In this document: positions 1-13,229 of the stretch, one piece after another | Layout: every line of letters starts with the position of its first letter | Numbering within the stretch: position 1 is the stretch's first letter | Assembly: GCF_964204645.1 (NCBI RefSeq) | Contig: NC_134027.1 | Coordinates: 20,820,485 to 20,884,484, forward strand | Origin: Tubulanus polymorphus | Taxonomy: Eukaryota > Nemertea > Palaeonemertea > Tubulaniformes > Tubulanidae | Direction of reading: 5' to 3' | DNA: 64,000 nucleotides | Program-made: the position numbers and the translations under genes | Notes under the pieces: generated by a model | The model's input: only the letters and a program-made list of their open reading frames with translations | The model's database searches: none | What the model was told of the DNA's origin: nothing

Positions 1-120
1 TTGTCCCTACATATGCTATGCCCTAAATTCTTGAAAAAGAACTCCTTGACACATGGCTACGGCCAATACAGTCTTTATGATGAAGTAAACAAATAACAAG
101 TTTTCTTAGAAATCACGAAC

Positions 121-3100
121 CTGTTGAGCGAGCGCTCGTTTAGTTTGATCAACTTCTTTCTGTAATTCTTTTCTTTTTTCCAACAGAGTTCCATCATCTT
201 TTGGTTGCGCATCAACCTTTGAAACGAAACAAAAAATTAATGACAGTTCCAATTCAAACAGTGATGATTATACCATAGAAAGTAAAACAAGTTAATCACA
301 AATCTAAAACTCAAGCATCAAATTTAATTTACACTCGTCGAACTTAAGCCCAACGCAGACGGGTGACTATTGCTGGAGAAATTTATAGACCAGAAGAAAC
401 CCATGATTGTGATTCCCCATTCGTCAATGAAGACTTTTATTGCTTTAATTACCTGTCCTTTGACTTTATCATATACAGAATTAGTGTGCTGCAATGCTTC
501 TGTAGCGACCTTCAGTTGTAATTCGGCTTTTTTCAGATTGCGTAGATCGCGATCCTTTTCTCGAACTTTACGCGAATAAATTTCGTGTAGATTTTTCTTC
601 TCCAGATAGATATGTCGCAGGCTCAGATCTAACGTCGCCCTAGCATGATACATATTCCAATATAGGCTAATGAACTTTTAAGTGATAAACATGATTCTCT
701 TCATTCAAATTTCGAGGCCATCAGATTTGAATCCCAGCAAGGGAGGAATGTCATTGGGTTCAAATCCAGGTGGAGAAGGAATGTGACCATGCCAATTCTC
801 ATGACGTAATCAGCAGGTTCAAATCGATGCGAGGGAGGAATGAAACTGTGAGTATCTCTAACAATGCAATTAGAATATTGCAACGGTCCCAAAAAATTAG
901 GTTCTAATCACTGCTAGGGGGCTGGTTTTAAATGACCTAGGGAAGGTTTGTAGCCTACATAGGGAAAGAGTCGAACCTAGATGGCTGACATACCTATCAC
1001 CCATTAGAACTGCCTCCCTTTCTTTAGCGTATTCGTAAGTTTTCATCAAATCATCGAACTCAGTTTCTTTATCGTCCAAACGACCTTTCTGTTTATCTTG
1101 ATCTCCATCGCTAGTGAATTTCTCCTCCTCCAGGTGGCGTCGACGGGATTCGAGATGCTGCATTTGACTGACTAGTTCTTTGTGCTGCGAATCTTGCCCT
1201 TTCAACTGACGATCGACATCACTAGAAAGATATAACATTTTTAGTGTTGGTGTTTGTAGTCTATTTGTAAGTTCATTTTCAATTCAAAAGCAGGTGAAGC
1301 CTTAAAGAGGGTCATAGGTCCAGGCTGCAGATTTATACCAGTTTCAATCAAGTAAGAAGGCTAGGCAAAATGTGCGTAAGATGAGAGGAAAAATCTTTCC
1401 TAAAAGTATATGACGAAGAAATATTGATATATACAGAACAAGGTTTAGCTGCATCAGAACATAGCTACTAACAATTAGCTAACTGTTAGACCGCATCCGA
1501 CTCACTAAGTGATGTATAATCTACCCATCCACCTGTGTCTACTCCACAGTGTGGTATATCCAAATAACTTTTAATCAGCAAAAATCTCTATTGAAAGATA
1601 GCGGGAACTGCAAAACATTGCGAAATCTAATTGACTAAAGCCTAGCGCAGTTTTTTGGGTAGACCATGTTTCTCGCTTAGGAACAATGAACACAGTCCTG
1701 AAAACGAAGCAATATAAGCATTTCTATTTCATGTTGTGAATTTATATATTGCTGCGTGCGCTACAGCTTCAATTGATTAACTGGTGGATGCACAGCAGTC
1801 ACATCTATTGTATACCGTAACGCAGTGGAATTTTCAAAAATATTTGAATTTACTCAAGCAGTACTTGTGGGAAACTGTGAGTACAACGGAAGGGCAACTG
1901 GCCAGTACGCATCGATTTACTGAACTTACGTTTTATTTCTGAGCAATTTATCGGTTTCTTTCGAGATCTGATTCGGCAGCGTGTTGACGCTTACTAATTC
2001 ACCCTTCAATTTCTCCAACTCTTCGATCGTCGTTTCCAGTTCTTTCGAGCTCAGTTGATTCTGTCGTGATTTCTGGTCGAGATCCTCTCGTAGATTCTTC
2101 GATTCGATTTGTCTCTGCGCGATTTCTTTGCGCAGTTCGTCGTGCGACGCCTGCAACTCTTTGATTTTCTTTTCCACTTCCTGAAAAAATTATTCCAAGT
2201 GAAAAAGCATAATCCTAATATGTTTCCTTTATTCATTATAAAATAGACTGCATTGGCGAGGATTTGGGATTTTTAGGCTCACTGTAGTAACAGATTCCCG
2301 ATTACATCTGCATCGAGTCTGCACCCACGGACAGATACTATGAAGCCAATTCATGATGAAAAACAACGACATTGAAACTTACCCCTGCTTTAGGCATTCT
2401 TGAATACTCTCGTTCCACCATTTTCTTTTCTTCTTTCAAACTGTGAAAGAATCAAATCAAATGGGAGGTCATGGTATGTGGTTGGAAAGGGTACAGGTTA
2501 CGTCCTCCTACCTCAGCAGGGAATCAAACCTAGCATGGAGACCACCACCGTATGACACCCTGCCTGATAAGCTCGTGTTTGCAGCTACAACATGAGCAGC
2601 TTAGATGATGTCATTATCAGCCAACCAGAAATCCTGTTTTATTCTAGCCTGGGTTTTTCCATTTTTGGTTTATCAACGAAATGTGGTCATAGAGCGGTTA
2701 TAGAACAGGCAAGACTATTGGTGCCGAATGTTTTCGTGTGGCAAACCGGCACATGTACCTGCGCATTTGGGCTAGTGTGTCAGGATTTCGTAGCATGCCC
2801 GAGTCTCTCAATGCTATCAGAATCGAGTCCCTGCCGACGGAGGATGAGGTTAGGTTGAGTGCCAGGAATTTGCTGGTTTTTCATGATAACTGAATAGACC
2901 TATGGTAAAGTTTAATATATTTTTGATGCTATTAAGTGTAGCCAGTTGAAAGCCAGGTCGCAATCCCTATAGCTGTTGATGGTAAATGTATAAAGGATTA
3001 TCAAAATGGAGAAGTGGCCAATCTTATTACCCTATCCCATAAATATGTACGTCGGTACATACTTTATGAATAACCCCTATAAAGAATTGGCTCACAAATT

Positions 3101-4695
3101 GAAATCGAGCTTACCATTCTATTTTATATTCTAATTGATATTCTCTCTCTTCTGATTGGGCCAATTCGTTATAATGTTTCAGGAGCTGTTCGCGTAATTT
3201 CGACACTTCTGAGTTTGAACTTTCCGGGAAATTATCGGCTTTTTCAAGCTCGGCTTTCTGCCCTTCTAGCTGGTTCGTGTGACGTTTAGCCTGTTGTAGT
3301 AACGATGTTTCATTTTCTCTCGAACTGAAAATTAAAAGATCTACGCGTTATTGGAGGTTCTCAAGAATCATAGAATGCAAAAAGCGCCAGTAAAACCATG
3401 GACTCTATTCATTTTAGAGTCCATGGTAAAACAAACGTTCATAGGTGTCAATCAGCAGCCTTGACATAGCCATCATACTTCTAATTTTATTCAATATTAT
3501 ATAAGCGTTTTTCAAAGACTATTTGTTTCGCTAAAACAGAAAACACGTTTTCAGGTTACAGATTAACTTGACACACTACAATGGTGAATGTCTGAGTGGG
3601 TGGTTCAAGGCTTCAGATTGATATAATCCAATATGTTCCATCTGGCAACAATGAAACTACCTGGTAATCGAGCATCTGGATCATGTAGAAGTCTGGGTTA
3701 AGAAATTTTCACTTACTTTTTCAGTGTTTCGTGCAGTTCGGTGTATTTCGCTTTCAGCATAGCCACACGTGTACCAGTAATTTTACCTTCTTGGAACAAC
3801 TAGAAACATTTAAAAGTTTGTCATTTGAATATAGGCTTGATACTCCCTTTCTAGAATGGATTGACTAAGCGTTTCTATACTTGAGAGGATTTGTTCCATA
3901 CTCGACTGTTCCATTTTAGAATGGACCAATTTAGACCAAGCCAGGTCTGTTGTAAATTTTAGAATGGACAATTTCTCCGCAAGTGAATAAAGGTGTTATA
4001 GAAACTTTTGTTTAAAATTGCCTGTCAATCACAACTAGGCCTCTAGCTGCATGGCACAACATGCGAGAAAAACTTTTCAGGAGGTTTGGGGTTCCCCCTA
4101 GGAAAGTGCTTCTTAAATGCATTTTGAAGGCTCTGTGGCAAGAGCATTTGAGACAATCATTATCAAGCACAAAATTTTGAATTTTTACCTAATAGGCCTT
4201 TCGTTTCTTAATAGGCTTAGATGAAAATCATTCAATATTTAAGCACAATTCTGATGAAAATCTTAAACATATTTATTCGAGATTGCCAAATATTCTTGAA
4301 CGGATAGGCTTGAATCAGCAAAATTATTTGCCCGACCACCCTCACTCTGTCGGCCCAGGGCAGGAATGGTGATAAGAGCAGATTCAAACCATGTGTGAAT
4401 GCATTAATTTGGTCTATTTGATATTGGTGGCGTAGGCCAAATTAGAAAGACTACGAGCAATAGTGTATGGACACGGCTAATACGTAAGTATATTGCAATG
4501 GCCCGTATAGAGCTACATGTCAATTGGTCAAATCAGTGACTCTAAAATGAAACTTACGTCATCTAAACATTGAAATGCAGGACTCGCCGAAACCTCCACT
4601 TGGCTTTCTTCTTGCAGAACCACTTTAGGAGGTACCGCTGAAATCGCCGGCTCATAATCATCTTCTTTTAAATTTGTATCTTCTGTGTCACTCAT
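121..4695 (-). CDS. CCDC146: CCDC146-like coiled-coil protein, 5' part (gene continues past left edge)
   Basis: Eight coding exons on the minus strand: 4558-4695, 3717-3799, 3115-3324, 2383-2440, 1930-2180, 994-1221, 453-639 and 121-216. They join in one frame to give the first 417 residues. All donors are GT and all acceptors AG. The start is the ATG at 4695; an acceptor ends at 4721, so 4696-4720 is 5'UTR and an upstream non-coding exon is likely. The acidic N-terminus leads into a block resembling the GKLPGTR/LKAKY segment of vertebrate CCDC146, then continuous heptad-rich helix with recognisable stretches such as ADNFPE, KNLREDL, LDLSLR and PKDDGTL, in the same order as the human protein (about 955 aa). 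CCDC146 is known as a centriole/axoneme-associated coiled-coil protein needed for sperm flagella. That function is inferred from family membership. The C-terminal half lies outside the window. Confidence 0.9.
3395..3427. repeat. Short perfect inverted repeat in CCDC146 intron 2
   Basis: The arms ACCATGGACTCTA and TAGAGTCCATGGT are separated by about 7 nt and form a 13-bp perfect hairpin inside the intron between the second and third coding exons. No function is evident. Confidence 0.7.
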
Positions 4696-4720
4696 TTTGA
4701 TTTTTGATAGCTTCACTTTT

Positions 4721-6719
4721 CTGAAATGGGAAATGTAAGAGACCTTTTAGTATCTAACCCATCAGCACTCCGGAATTTCACTATGTAGTGTCTATTACTC
4801 CTCAGAAAATTCATGGGAAAATCCACATTAAGCCTATATCACAAAATAGAATCGCTCATTCCCAGTTAATTTCCATATATCACAAGTTTGTGTTATTGTG
4901 CAGGTAGGCCTAATAGTCGAGGCTTTCATATGATAAGATTTGATGACACGATGGGCCACCAAAATCGTGTCCTTTTGGCTCCCAAAATTTTTCATTCTAT
5001 AAAGTTCATTATCACATTGTTCTATAAAGTTCATTATGCAAAATCCAACATTTCTGATATATCTAGAAAGATTTCAGTTGATTGGGTACGGTATATCAAA
5101 ATTCTGGACTCAATTCTGGACACGTAGGAAAAATTCCAGAAAGTACCAAAAAAATTTCAGTTCATGGGGCCTCATATTCATGGTCTTCATATTTCTGGGT
5201 TAGATTAAGAGTCTGCGGTATTAGTATGTGGGTAAAGATTTAGGGTTTATGAGGGTCAGGGTATATGGTTTACAGGGTTTAGGGCCTAAGAGGACCATGG
5301 TGTGCATTACGTATATACCGGGTTTGCGATGCGACATTTCCCTATTTCTTGTCCTGGCAGATGAAATATTTTTCCGGAAAAATCCAGACCAAAAGTATAT
5401 CGAAAAAAACTTCAAGAAATGTCCGATGTCGCACCTCAGCCAATAGTCCCAGGCATAGGCCTACATTTAAATGAGAAAATTCAATTTTTACAATAAGGGT
5501 CAGAAGGAAGTCAGTAACCTGTCTGTTTTCATGATTGGGTATTTCCAAAGCCCATCCGATTATAAAAGCTTACAACCAACTATTAGGTACACTAGGTTAG
5601 AAGGTAGATAGTTACCTAATCTTTGGTGGCAAGCTTTTATAATCGGATGGGCTAAGGTGGTTTGTGAAAATATCTGATTATGAAACTAAACCACAGACAG
5701 GTCACAGACTGATGTCTATTTCAACTTGACTTGAGAGCACATCAGGTGGCCTAGCTCGGTCAGTTTTGATGGTACATAACTGATAAAAGTCTTATTCGGA
5801 CCAGAAAACACTGGAAATTGACCTAAAACATTGATTTTCAATCCATTTTAAACTGTATTGAAGGATATTCAAAAAGTCTTGAGAGGGTTTGAAAAGAGAA
5901 AATTGACTCCATAATTAAAAAGTTTAACAATATGTTTCCATCCATGCCTACCATTCTAAGTTTGGTATTGGTAGGCCTAGAGTTTCAAATGGATTAAAAA
6001 ATGATGATTTAGGTCCACTGCCAGTCCTTTCTGGTCCTAATAAGACCTTTATCTACTACCAAAAATGAGCGAGCTATATTCACAGAATTGATTATTAACA
6101 AAATTACGGACCAAAACATTGCACGGACTGACATATGATGAGTTAGTCAGTAACCTCACTCAATTACTTCGTTTGTTTGAGCCAGCTCGATACGGTTGAA
6201 TCGAAGCCGACGTCGGAGGAGAAGCAACCTATAAACCCACTTACAATTAGGACTAAGGCGAAACAATTTACTTACCACCCTTTAGAATAATTTCAACATA
6301 ACTTCCAATAGACCTAAATTCCTTTTTTCGCTGTTTTTATGATGTAGATGTTCCTTCTAAGTGAGTTCATCGAGACGTAGCCATGACAACTTGTATACAG
6401 TCGTACTATTTACCAATATAAAATGATTCAACTGTAATTTAAGTCAACTTCCCGCAATGCGGTGCTCAACTCAGTGTTGCAAGGATTAGGTTCATGATTA
6501 GATTAGAAACCTAGAAACATAACCACGAGGAACACCCCGAATGCAGTTGCGCCAAATAATATATTCCTTCGTTTTAAAGCGATTTTCCAATGGAAAATTA
6601 GAATTTCATTTGAATTGATTTTGTATGAGCTTGGGTAAAACACGTACGGCGGCTTCGGGTGCAGGATATGATTGATGTCAGACAAGAGGCGACGCTAAAA
6701 ACTATTGCTGACACTTAAA
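4721..6719. other. Intergenic region upstream of CCDC146
   Basis: About 2 kb with no recognisable coding exon. It should hold the CCDC146 promoter and any 5' non-coding exon, but I cannot point to a convincing core promoter. Apart from the hairpin at 5550-5652 nothing structured was seen. Short ORFs here on both strands have no recognisable similarity. Confidence 0.5.
5550..5652. repeat. ~103-bp hairpin, MITE-like
   Basis: The outer arms (5550-5571 and 5631-5652) are perfectly complementary over 22 nt, reading GCCCATCCGATTATAAAAGC inward from the left. Pairing continues imperfectly for about 20 more bp, around TATTAGGTA on the left and TACCTAAT on the right, leaving a loop of roughly 20 nt. 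The size fits a very short MITE or an accidental foldback. A precursor-miRNA reading is possible, but the outer stem is unusually perfect for that. Confidence 0.65.
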
Positions 6720-6731
6720 TAGATTAGTATT

Positions 6732-7020
6732 AGATAATCACAGACGCTTTGATGCTTTAGATGAAAAAATAGATGACGTCAAAAAGACAATCAAAATTGA
6801 GGTGGATGCAGCAGTAACCGAAGTAGTGAACAAGGAACTTACAGAATTCAACAAAAGAGACCAGAAGATGAAAGATTTGGACTCGAATGGACAGCAAACT
6901 GAAGGATGTTAAAGACAAACTTGAAAATGAGAAAAGAGAATTAAATTTGGTGATACATTAGGTCGAGGAATCATTGAAGGATGAGTTTAAGGATAGATTA
7001 GTTGATGATAGTAACGAAGT
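6732..7020 (+). pseudogene. Relic of a LINE ORF1 coiled-coil segment
   Basis: Two consecutive frames give lysine/glutamate-rich helix: first about 57 codons starting NHRRFDALDEKIDD and ending at a TAA near 6911, then, after a shift, KDVKDKLENEKRELNLVIH, an in-frame TAG and VEESLKDEF. The block ELNLVIH-x-VEES resembles the junction between the coiled coil and the RNA-binding domain of ORF1 proteins of Jockey/CR1/L2-type retrotransposons. At least one frameshift and one stop break it, so it is dead. It lies directly outside the left terminal repeat of the element at 7025-13337. The family call is an inference from a short motif. Confidence 0.5.
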
Positions 7021-7439
7021 TAGACATTATGAGAATGCCGGTTTGCTAGCGTATCTATTTAACACCCGTATTGCTCGGGTGACTTTTACTACCAACGGGT
7101 GGCGCTGTGTGTAAATTTCACATAAATCAACGACTTTCGGCTATTAGCGGTACATAAGACCACTTGAAAACATCATAGTCAATTACGGTAGTAGTGAAAA
7201 TAAAAAGTTACAGTTCGGTGTACAGCACCATAGCACCCATATAATACCACATACATTTCATTCAGACTAAGGACTTAGTTAACATTGATCTTCATTTCCA
7301 TTAATTAATGATCTGTTGAATTAATTAGTAATTCAGTCTTTCGGTGGTTCGAGATAAAATGCCCGCAAAATAAGAACTAACGAACCAGGGCTGACCACAA
7401 ATTGCCCAACAGATAAATTTTCCGAAACGACACAATAAT

Positions 7440-8030
7440 GTTTAGTATCAAATAACTCGTGGCGTGGACCTTGGTCTATCAACTGACCAATGCATGACCA
7501 GTACTGGCTATATAGTAAATTATCTGTTTTGCAAACAATTAAGTTATTTGGTGTCAAATAACTAGATATAATGTGGACATTAAACTAAAAATTGTTTAAC
7601 TGACCAATGCTTGACCAGTACTGACCAGTTACCACTAACTAGAACCCACCATATGTAATTTATATGTTTAGTAAAGCAATAAAATCGCGTTTGGGCGTCG
7701 AGCTACTAGATACGGTGCGGGCTATGATCTAACAACTATTTAACTGACCAATATTTTACCAATACTGACCTTTGTAAAGTAATTTGTTTATTCTAGAAGC
7801 AACACAGTCGTGTTTGGTGTCTAATAATTAGAAATGGTGTGGGCTTTCATCTAACAACTATTCAAGTGACCAAATATTGACCAATACTGACCACATAGCT
7901 ATATTTATCTGTTTCGGACACAACTTAGTCGTGTCTCGTATCAAATAATTTCATTCGGTCTGAACGTAAATATAACAACTATTTTACCTGTACAAGCTAC
8001 ACCAGTACTGTCTAATTACCGGTTAAATGT
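7440..8030. repeat. Left tandem array, ~113-146 bp diverged units
   Basis: Four to five units carry the core GACCAATGCTTGACCAGTAC, near 7485, 7600, 7744, 7869 and 7987. Each is accompanied by a TGTCAAATAACTAG-like segment. The units diverge progressively to the right. The reverse complement of this core matches the units of the array at 12395-12890. Confidence 0.7.
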
Positions 8031-8049
8031 TTTTAGAAATAACACGGGG

Positions 8050-10261
8050 TATTGCCTGAATCCTTCGTCAGTACTACTCTTATTAAATGTGTCGTTTTAA
8101 AAGTCTTGTCCAATTTTTATTGTAGGAAGCGAGCTAACTTTGAAATTTCCCACTAAATGCAAAAGATTTTCACATCGGGTTTTGAACGAACAACGTTTCG
8201 ATTTGTAATTGTAACGTGCGCATTTTAGCCTGTAACGTGCACATTTCACTAGTGTAAACGTGCGTATCGGTACCATTATGCGAAACTTGTCAAACTTTTG
8301 CGTTCAAGACGTTTAAACTGAACACTAAAGGAGATATTATATCATATCATATCATATCATATATATGAATAATGAATAGATGGAAGATAATGTAGTAGTT
8401 TTGAATGTTTCGTAACTGCTGTCCACTGACCGCAGATCATCAAAGTTAATCGCCTCATATGAAATATATATTCGTTATAAGGGATGTAGTAGTTCAGTGA
8501 GAATTCAAACTTATGGGTAATTTTAAGTGATCACAACGCTGACCAATAGAGAAAGCTGTATCACAACAAAAGTGCGACTTACGTATCTTATTGAAACATT
8601 GTAAAATACCGGAGAGTAAATGGGAGAACCCTGAATTCGAAACAATTCCACACTCGGATCGTTTACTTCGAAAACACAATTTGCAATTTGTGGACATCCA
8701 TTATTTCTGCACCAAAAGCATGAAGTATATTATCTTTGCTCGTAAAAATTTGAAATTTTGAGGAAGATTTTTGGCCTCGTTAACCTGTGAACACGTCCTT
8801 CATATATTTTCTAAGACCGATCTTGATATAATGCTGAGAGTTTAAAGAAAATTATGGTAGGATGTAAACTTAGGCTGCTTCGTATCCGTGGAGGGTTGCT
8901 AATTATTGATCTTATACACAATAATCACAAGTACGTAACACGAGACTCCATAGAATATCGTTTTTCAATCATACGTACACAAATTATTGCGATATAAAGA
9001 TAAATAGTACTTTAATATACTTTTTACTTCTTATACTGAATATTTCTTTAGTAGTATTAATAAAGAGTGGATCAGCAGGCTACCTGAGCCCATTCCACGA
9101 TTTGAGGTCAGTTGCCAAAAGTTAGTAAGTTTACATACCAGTGGATAGTTATCATTTAAAATGACAATTAAAACTTCATTGCTAAAAATAACTTTGTATT
9201 CGTAGAATAGTCACACTCAAATGCGGAGAATTGATAATACCATAATACGATACGAAAATTCACTGTGTACAAATTCAAAAAGATGATCTCTAGTGAACGA
9301 TCGAACGTTGTGTCGTTATTTTCTAATGATAAAACTTGGCTTGTGATTTGAAATGTGTACATATTGGATCTTTTTCATATTAACAGTGTATTTGGTCATG
9401 TATCATATTGTATAATGGTTAATTTAAACTAACTGGTTTTAGAGTTGTATCCTTTAATCCTGTAATAGAGGATGCAATCTTTTTGCGGCAAACAGTACAA
9501 ATAGCTAGAAAAAGCAACGATAGTGCATTGGTAAACTTAAAGCAAGCGTACATTGGTTGTTTAGGTTTTTCGTTGGGAAAATTAATGTTTAATCATTATT
9601 GAAATATCCGAGGCGAGCTTTTCCAGGAATTTACAAAGTTGAGCTTTACACAAGGAATTTTTTTGTAGTCCGATATCAGTGATTACCTCTGGCTTGGAGA
9701 GATACAATCTAAAACCAACCGTCGAGTCAAATATTTTACCACAATTTTCTATGATTAGTAAAAAGATTAAGTAATAGACATAGGCATGCAAACAGTAATA
9801 TCTGAAGTCCACTCCATTTCAAACTCATTCATCTTTACACAAACTCCAACTTGTTGAACAGTTCAAAATCGCGTGGCTTGAATTATTACGATAGCTAAAA
9901 TCAGGGACCACGATACTTGCTCATCTACACTGGCTTCCAATTTAACAAAGGATTGAATTTGAGTGTTTGATGTTGTAACAATAGGCCTACCATACTGAAT
10001 TATGGATTCGGTTTCTACTTTTTGATTGAACATTTATATCACATATTGGGTCATTTCATTTTTACCAGTATAGGCCAAATTGGAAGAACCTATCCGTATA
10101 TCATGTTTAATTTTATATAATCTGACTTTTGAGATGTCATTCAATCAATGCATTCATATGCGGTCGTCGCTTTCAATAGCCACCACGGACTGACTCCTTA
10201 GCGATACCTTGGCGGACGATCCCACACGTTTCTTGCTCCAGCCCTAGAATTCTCAATTATA
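8050..10261. other. Interior of the 7.0-13.3 kb element, no gene seen
   Basis: No coding similarity or exon series was found on either strand. It contains an (ATATC)n-type microsatellite at 8334-8364. The rest is AT-rich with scattered short ORFs that have no coding signature. Confidence 0.5.
8334..8364. repeat. (ATATC)n microsatellite
   Basis: Five to six near-perfect copies of a 5-nt unit followed by ATATAT. Confidence 0.85.
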
Positions 10262-10626
10262 AGGCGCTTTTACGAAATTGAATCTGATTCGGTTTAGCTA
10301 AATCCGATTCGATGATGAGTCGAATCAATTTATCAATCTAAAGGTCGCGATTCGAAAGAAAATGGGCGTCAATGGTGACCGAATTATTGATAGATGATGG
10401 TCTGCAATAGATGTCTTTAGCCCGCGGTCGAAGAGGACGCCATGTTGGATTTCACTGACTAAATCGCCACTAACTTGCTCGCCGAGCAAGTTAGTCGATT
10501 TAATAAATCAATTTACTAAACCGCGTCCATAAACGAGTTGATTTACCAAATCGGATTCACTAAACCGCAAGCCGTAAACGTGAAACTTAAATCGATTTAC
10601 AAAGATTCAGTTTCGTAAAAGCGCCT
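10262..10626. mobile_element. 365-bp MITE with terminal inverted repeats
   Basis: The left terminus reads AGGCGCTTTTACGAAATTGA. The right terminus, reverse complemented, reads AGGCGCTTTTACGAAACTGA. The element is flanked on both sides by ATA, a possible 3-bp target duplication, which would suit a Harbinger-like mobiliser. Its interior has nested inverted segments, for example an ACTTGCTCGCCGAGCAAGT palindrome and repeated AATCGATTTA/TAAATCGATT-like blocks. There is no coding capacity. Confidence 0.75.
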
Positions 10627-12394
10627 ATAGTCGTCATGAACACCCGATTTGAATTCAAATTAAAAAAACTCCTAAAAACGCACCTGTTTACTCGATTACT
10701 GTAAAGCGCCTTTGAGCATTTATATGCAAGAATCAGTGAAATTGGCGCTTTATCAGTTGTATTCATCATTCAAACCATTATTCTCCTTATCCTATGAATT
10801 TGGAGACCCATCCTCGCATGAGAATGAATATAATGTGATTTCAATTAAAGATGACACATGGCCTCATATCATTACGTTATGTTTTTTAACGGGTGGGCGA
10901 GATTATATTCTTATGTTTTTGTTTCTCTGAATGTCGCTATTTAAGAGTTCAATAATAATTTCAGTCAACCAAACAAAGGATTTTTCTGTATGTTTCGTGT
11001 CCTGTTTTCCATAACCCTAGGACTGCATTTTAGGTATTTTTCGTGGATGACCGAACGCTGCTGTCCCTTTCTAGTAATTTGATGATATCTGTCGAAATCT
11101 AAATTTTAAAAAGGAATCAGGCATATCTCCTTGTTTGACTAAGTAAGAACTCAACTTTAAGGGACACTCCCTTAAAGGCGCCGAAGTAAAATCATGTGTC
11201 GAGTGGAGATGATATTGTGTCAGAATTTCTTCAAAAGCGGAGAAAATTGAATATTTTGAAAATAATGATTTCGCATGTATGTTTGAATCCGTTATAACTG
11301 GAGCAATTTTCATAAAAACATATCTATGGAATCAACGAAATGTAATTAAGAAGAATACTATGTTTAAGATGTTATTAAAGGCATTTGAAAAAAGTTTTCT
11401 GATTTCGTCAACTGTGAAACTAGTGTCAACCAGATGTGTTCCCATTAAACGAACCGACTGCGAGCCGAGTCGATGTGAGATGTGACCTACACTGAAAATC
11501 TCAAGCGCTACCACTGGTTTTTAGGTGCTTCTGAATGTCGGCCGTTAAAAAACTAAACAATTGCCATTTGGAAAGGGCCTAGTTAGAGAAAATGCTAGAT
11601 GTGTATATTGTGTGATATTTCATGTGCGTTTGGAATTTAACCTTGTTTATAACGAAACACACATGTTCTTTTCTATTTTAGAAGAGCGCATTATAGTGCA
11701 ATAAAGAACTGACAATGAAAAAGGGGTAACAGGTGACTGATATCACACCGAATTTCAATTCCTATGAACACTTTTCATATAGTGAATTCTGTACAAGAGT
11801 TAAAAAAAACTTGAAATATTAACGAAACAGTTTTTTGACGGACAAATCGTTACCATCGAATTTTCAAAACTTTTTTAATGCCTTGGTGACCACTGGTCTA
11901 GTACGCGGTTTTCTGAAACAAAAGTGGCCAAGTTTAAAGAACGACAAATGATCACAAATATTAGGAGCCTAATGCGTTTAATGATTTAATTAATTGGCAT
12001 CGCGCTGATTGGTTGAAAGACGGTTGTTAGTCATCTTGCCTGTGATTTAATTGTTTTTTTTAAGCATCGATTAACCATAGATTTAATCTTATCATAACTT
12101 ATTTGCAGGTGCTTCTCGCAAACATTTTCTATTCGTTTTCAAACGCAGTACTGTTCAGATGATTCGCGTCAAGCTTTGAGTCAAGTAGTAAAAAGGTTTA
12201 TGTATTAGCATTACTATGCAGTCAAAATTACGCGCTGCGGCAAGTGAGGTGCTGTGATCCAGATGTGTAACCTATTTAGGAGTAATATATTTCCATAATG
12301 TCAACGCCATTCAGAAACAGTAGCAAAACATGCTGCTGGTCTCTAGAAATAACAATACGACGACAACCACTTTCGAATTCGACGATATTCGAGA
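10627..12394. other. Interior of the 7.0-13.3 kb element, no gene seen
   Basis: About 1.8 kb of AT-rich sequence without recognisable coding exons, repeats or RNA genes. Confidence 0.45.
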
Positions 12395-12890
12395 AGTTTC
12401 ACTTGGGCAGTGGTGGTCAGTGATGGTCAATTTATGAATTCTCTAGGGGAATGCTTTCTAGTTTCACACCAAATGCAGTACCGGTATATCTTTCTTACAT
12501 TCGAGAAGTTTCAATTGGTCAGTGGTGGTCAGTGATGGTCAATTCATGAATTTTCAATGGCGAATCCTTTCTAGTTTGACACCATAACGCGGTATATCGT
12601 TCTCATATTCGAGAAGTTTGAATTGGTCAGTGGTGGTCAGTGATGGTCAATTTATGAATTCTCAATATTTATGGCGAATCCTTTCTAGTTTGACACCATA
12701 ACGCGGTATATCGTTCTCATATTCGAAAAGTTTGAATTGGTCAGTGGTGGTCAGTGATGGTCAATTTATGAATTTGCAATGATGATACCTGGGTAGTTTG
12801 AAAACAAACATGACTTGATAAATTTCCGAAATTCGCAGTCAGGTGTTCAGACTCGGGAATATCTCAATTGGTCAGTTTCTGACCATCATG
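12395..12890. repeat. Right tandem array, ~108-114 bp units
   Basis: Four well-preserved units have the core CAGTGGTGGTCAGTGATGGT starting near 12408, 12520, 12628 and 12742, and a decayed fifth lies near 12876. Each unit also carries ATTCGAGAAGTTT and CTAGTTTGACACCA. The core aligns with the reverse complement of the 7440-8030 units (GGTCAGT..TGGTCA...TGGTCA.TT), so the two arrays face each other. Confidence 0.8.
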
Positions 12891-13229
12891 GTGTCACCAT
12901 GTGGTCTATAGCTCAAATGAAACACGTGGGACCGACGAAAGGGCCCAAAAGCGTAAGTCATTTCCTGAGTGATGTGATCCAAAAATGCCCTAACTGGAAA
13001 AGGCAGTCTTTCAATTGGACGAAACCAAATCGGACAGAACAATTAAAATTTGGGAAGGCCACAGGCAGTGGTGTTTCTACGAAGCCCACGCGGTAGGCCT
13101 ATACTTTGAGCGTATCATTATGAAATCTTTTTTTAAACCACCATGTAGGCCTACCACATTAAGTAATAAGCATCGTTGTAAGCACTTGAAACACCCATTA
13201 GCCACTTGAAACTGTCAGATCAAACATCA

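Noticed and set aside
2592-2858. 88-aa plus-strand ORF with Cys-rich hydrophobic stretches
   Set aside because: It lies within a CCDC146 intron, has no signal-peptide-like start followed by a consistent Cys framework, and has no splice support.
12395-12890. Regularly spaced repeats that could be mistaken for a CRISPR array
   Set aside because: Whole units of ~110 bp are repeated, there are no unique spacers, and the genome is eukaryotic.
12815-13209. 93-aa and 64-aa plus-strand ORFs next to the right array
   Set aside because: They overlap in different frames, have no recognised motif, and the first begins within the decayed array unit.
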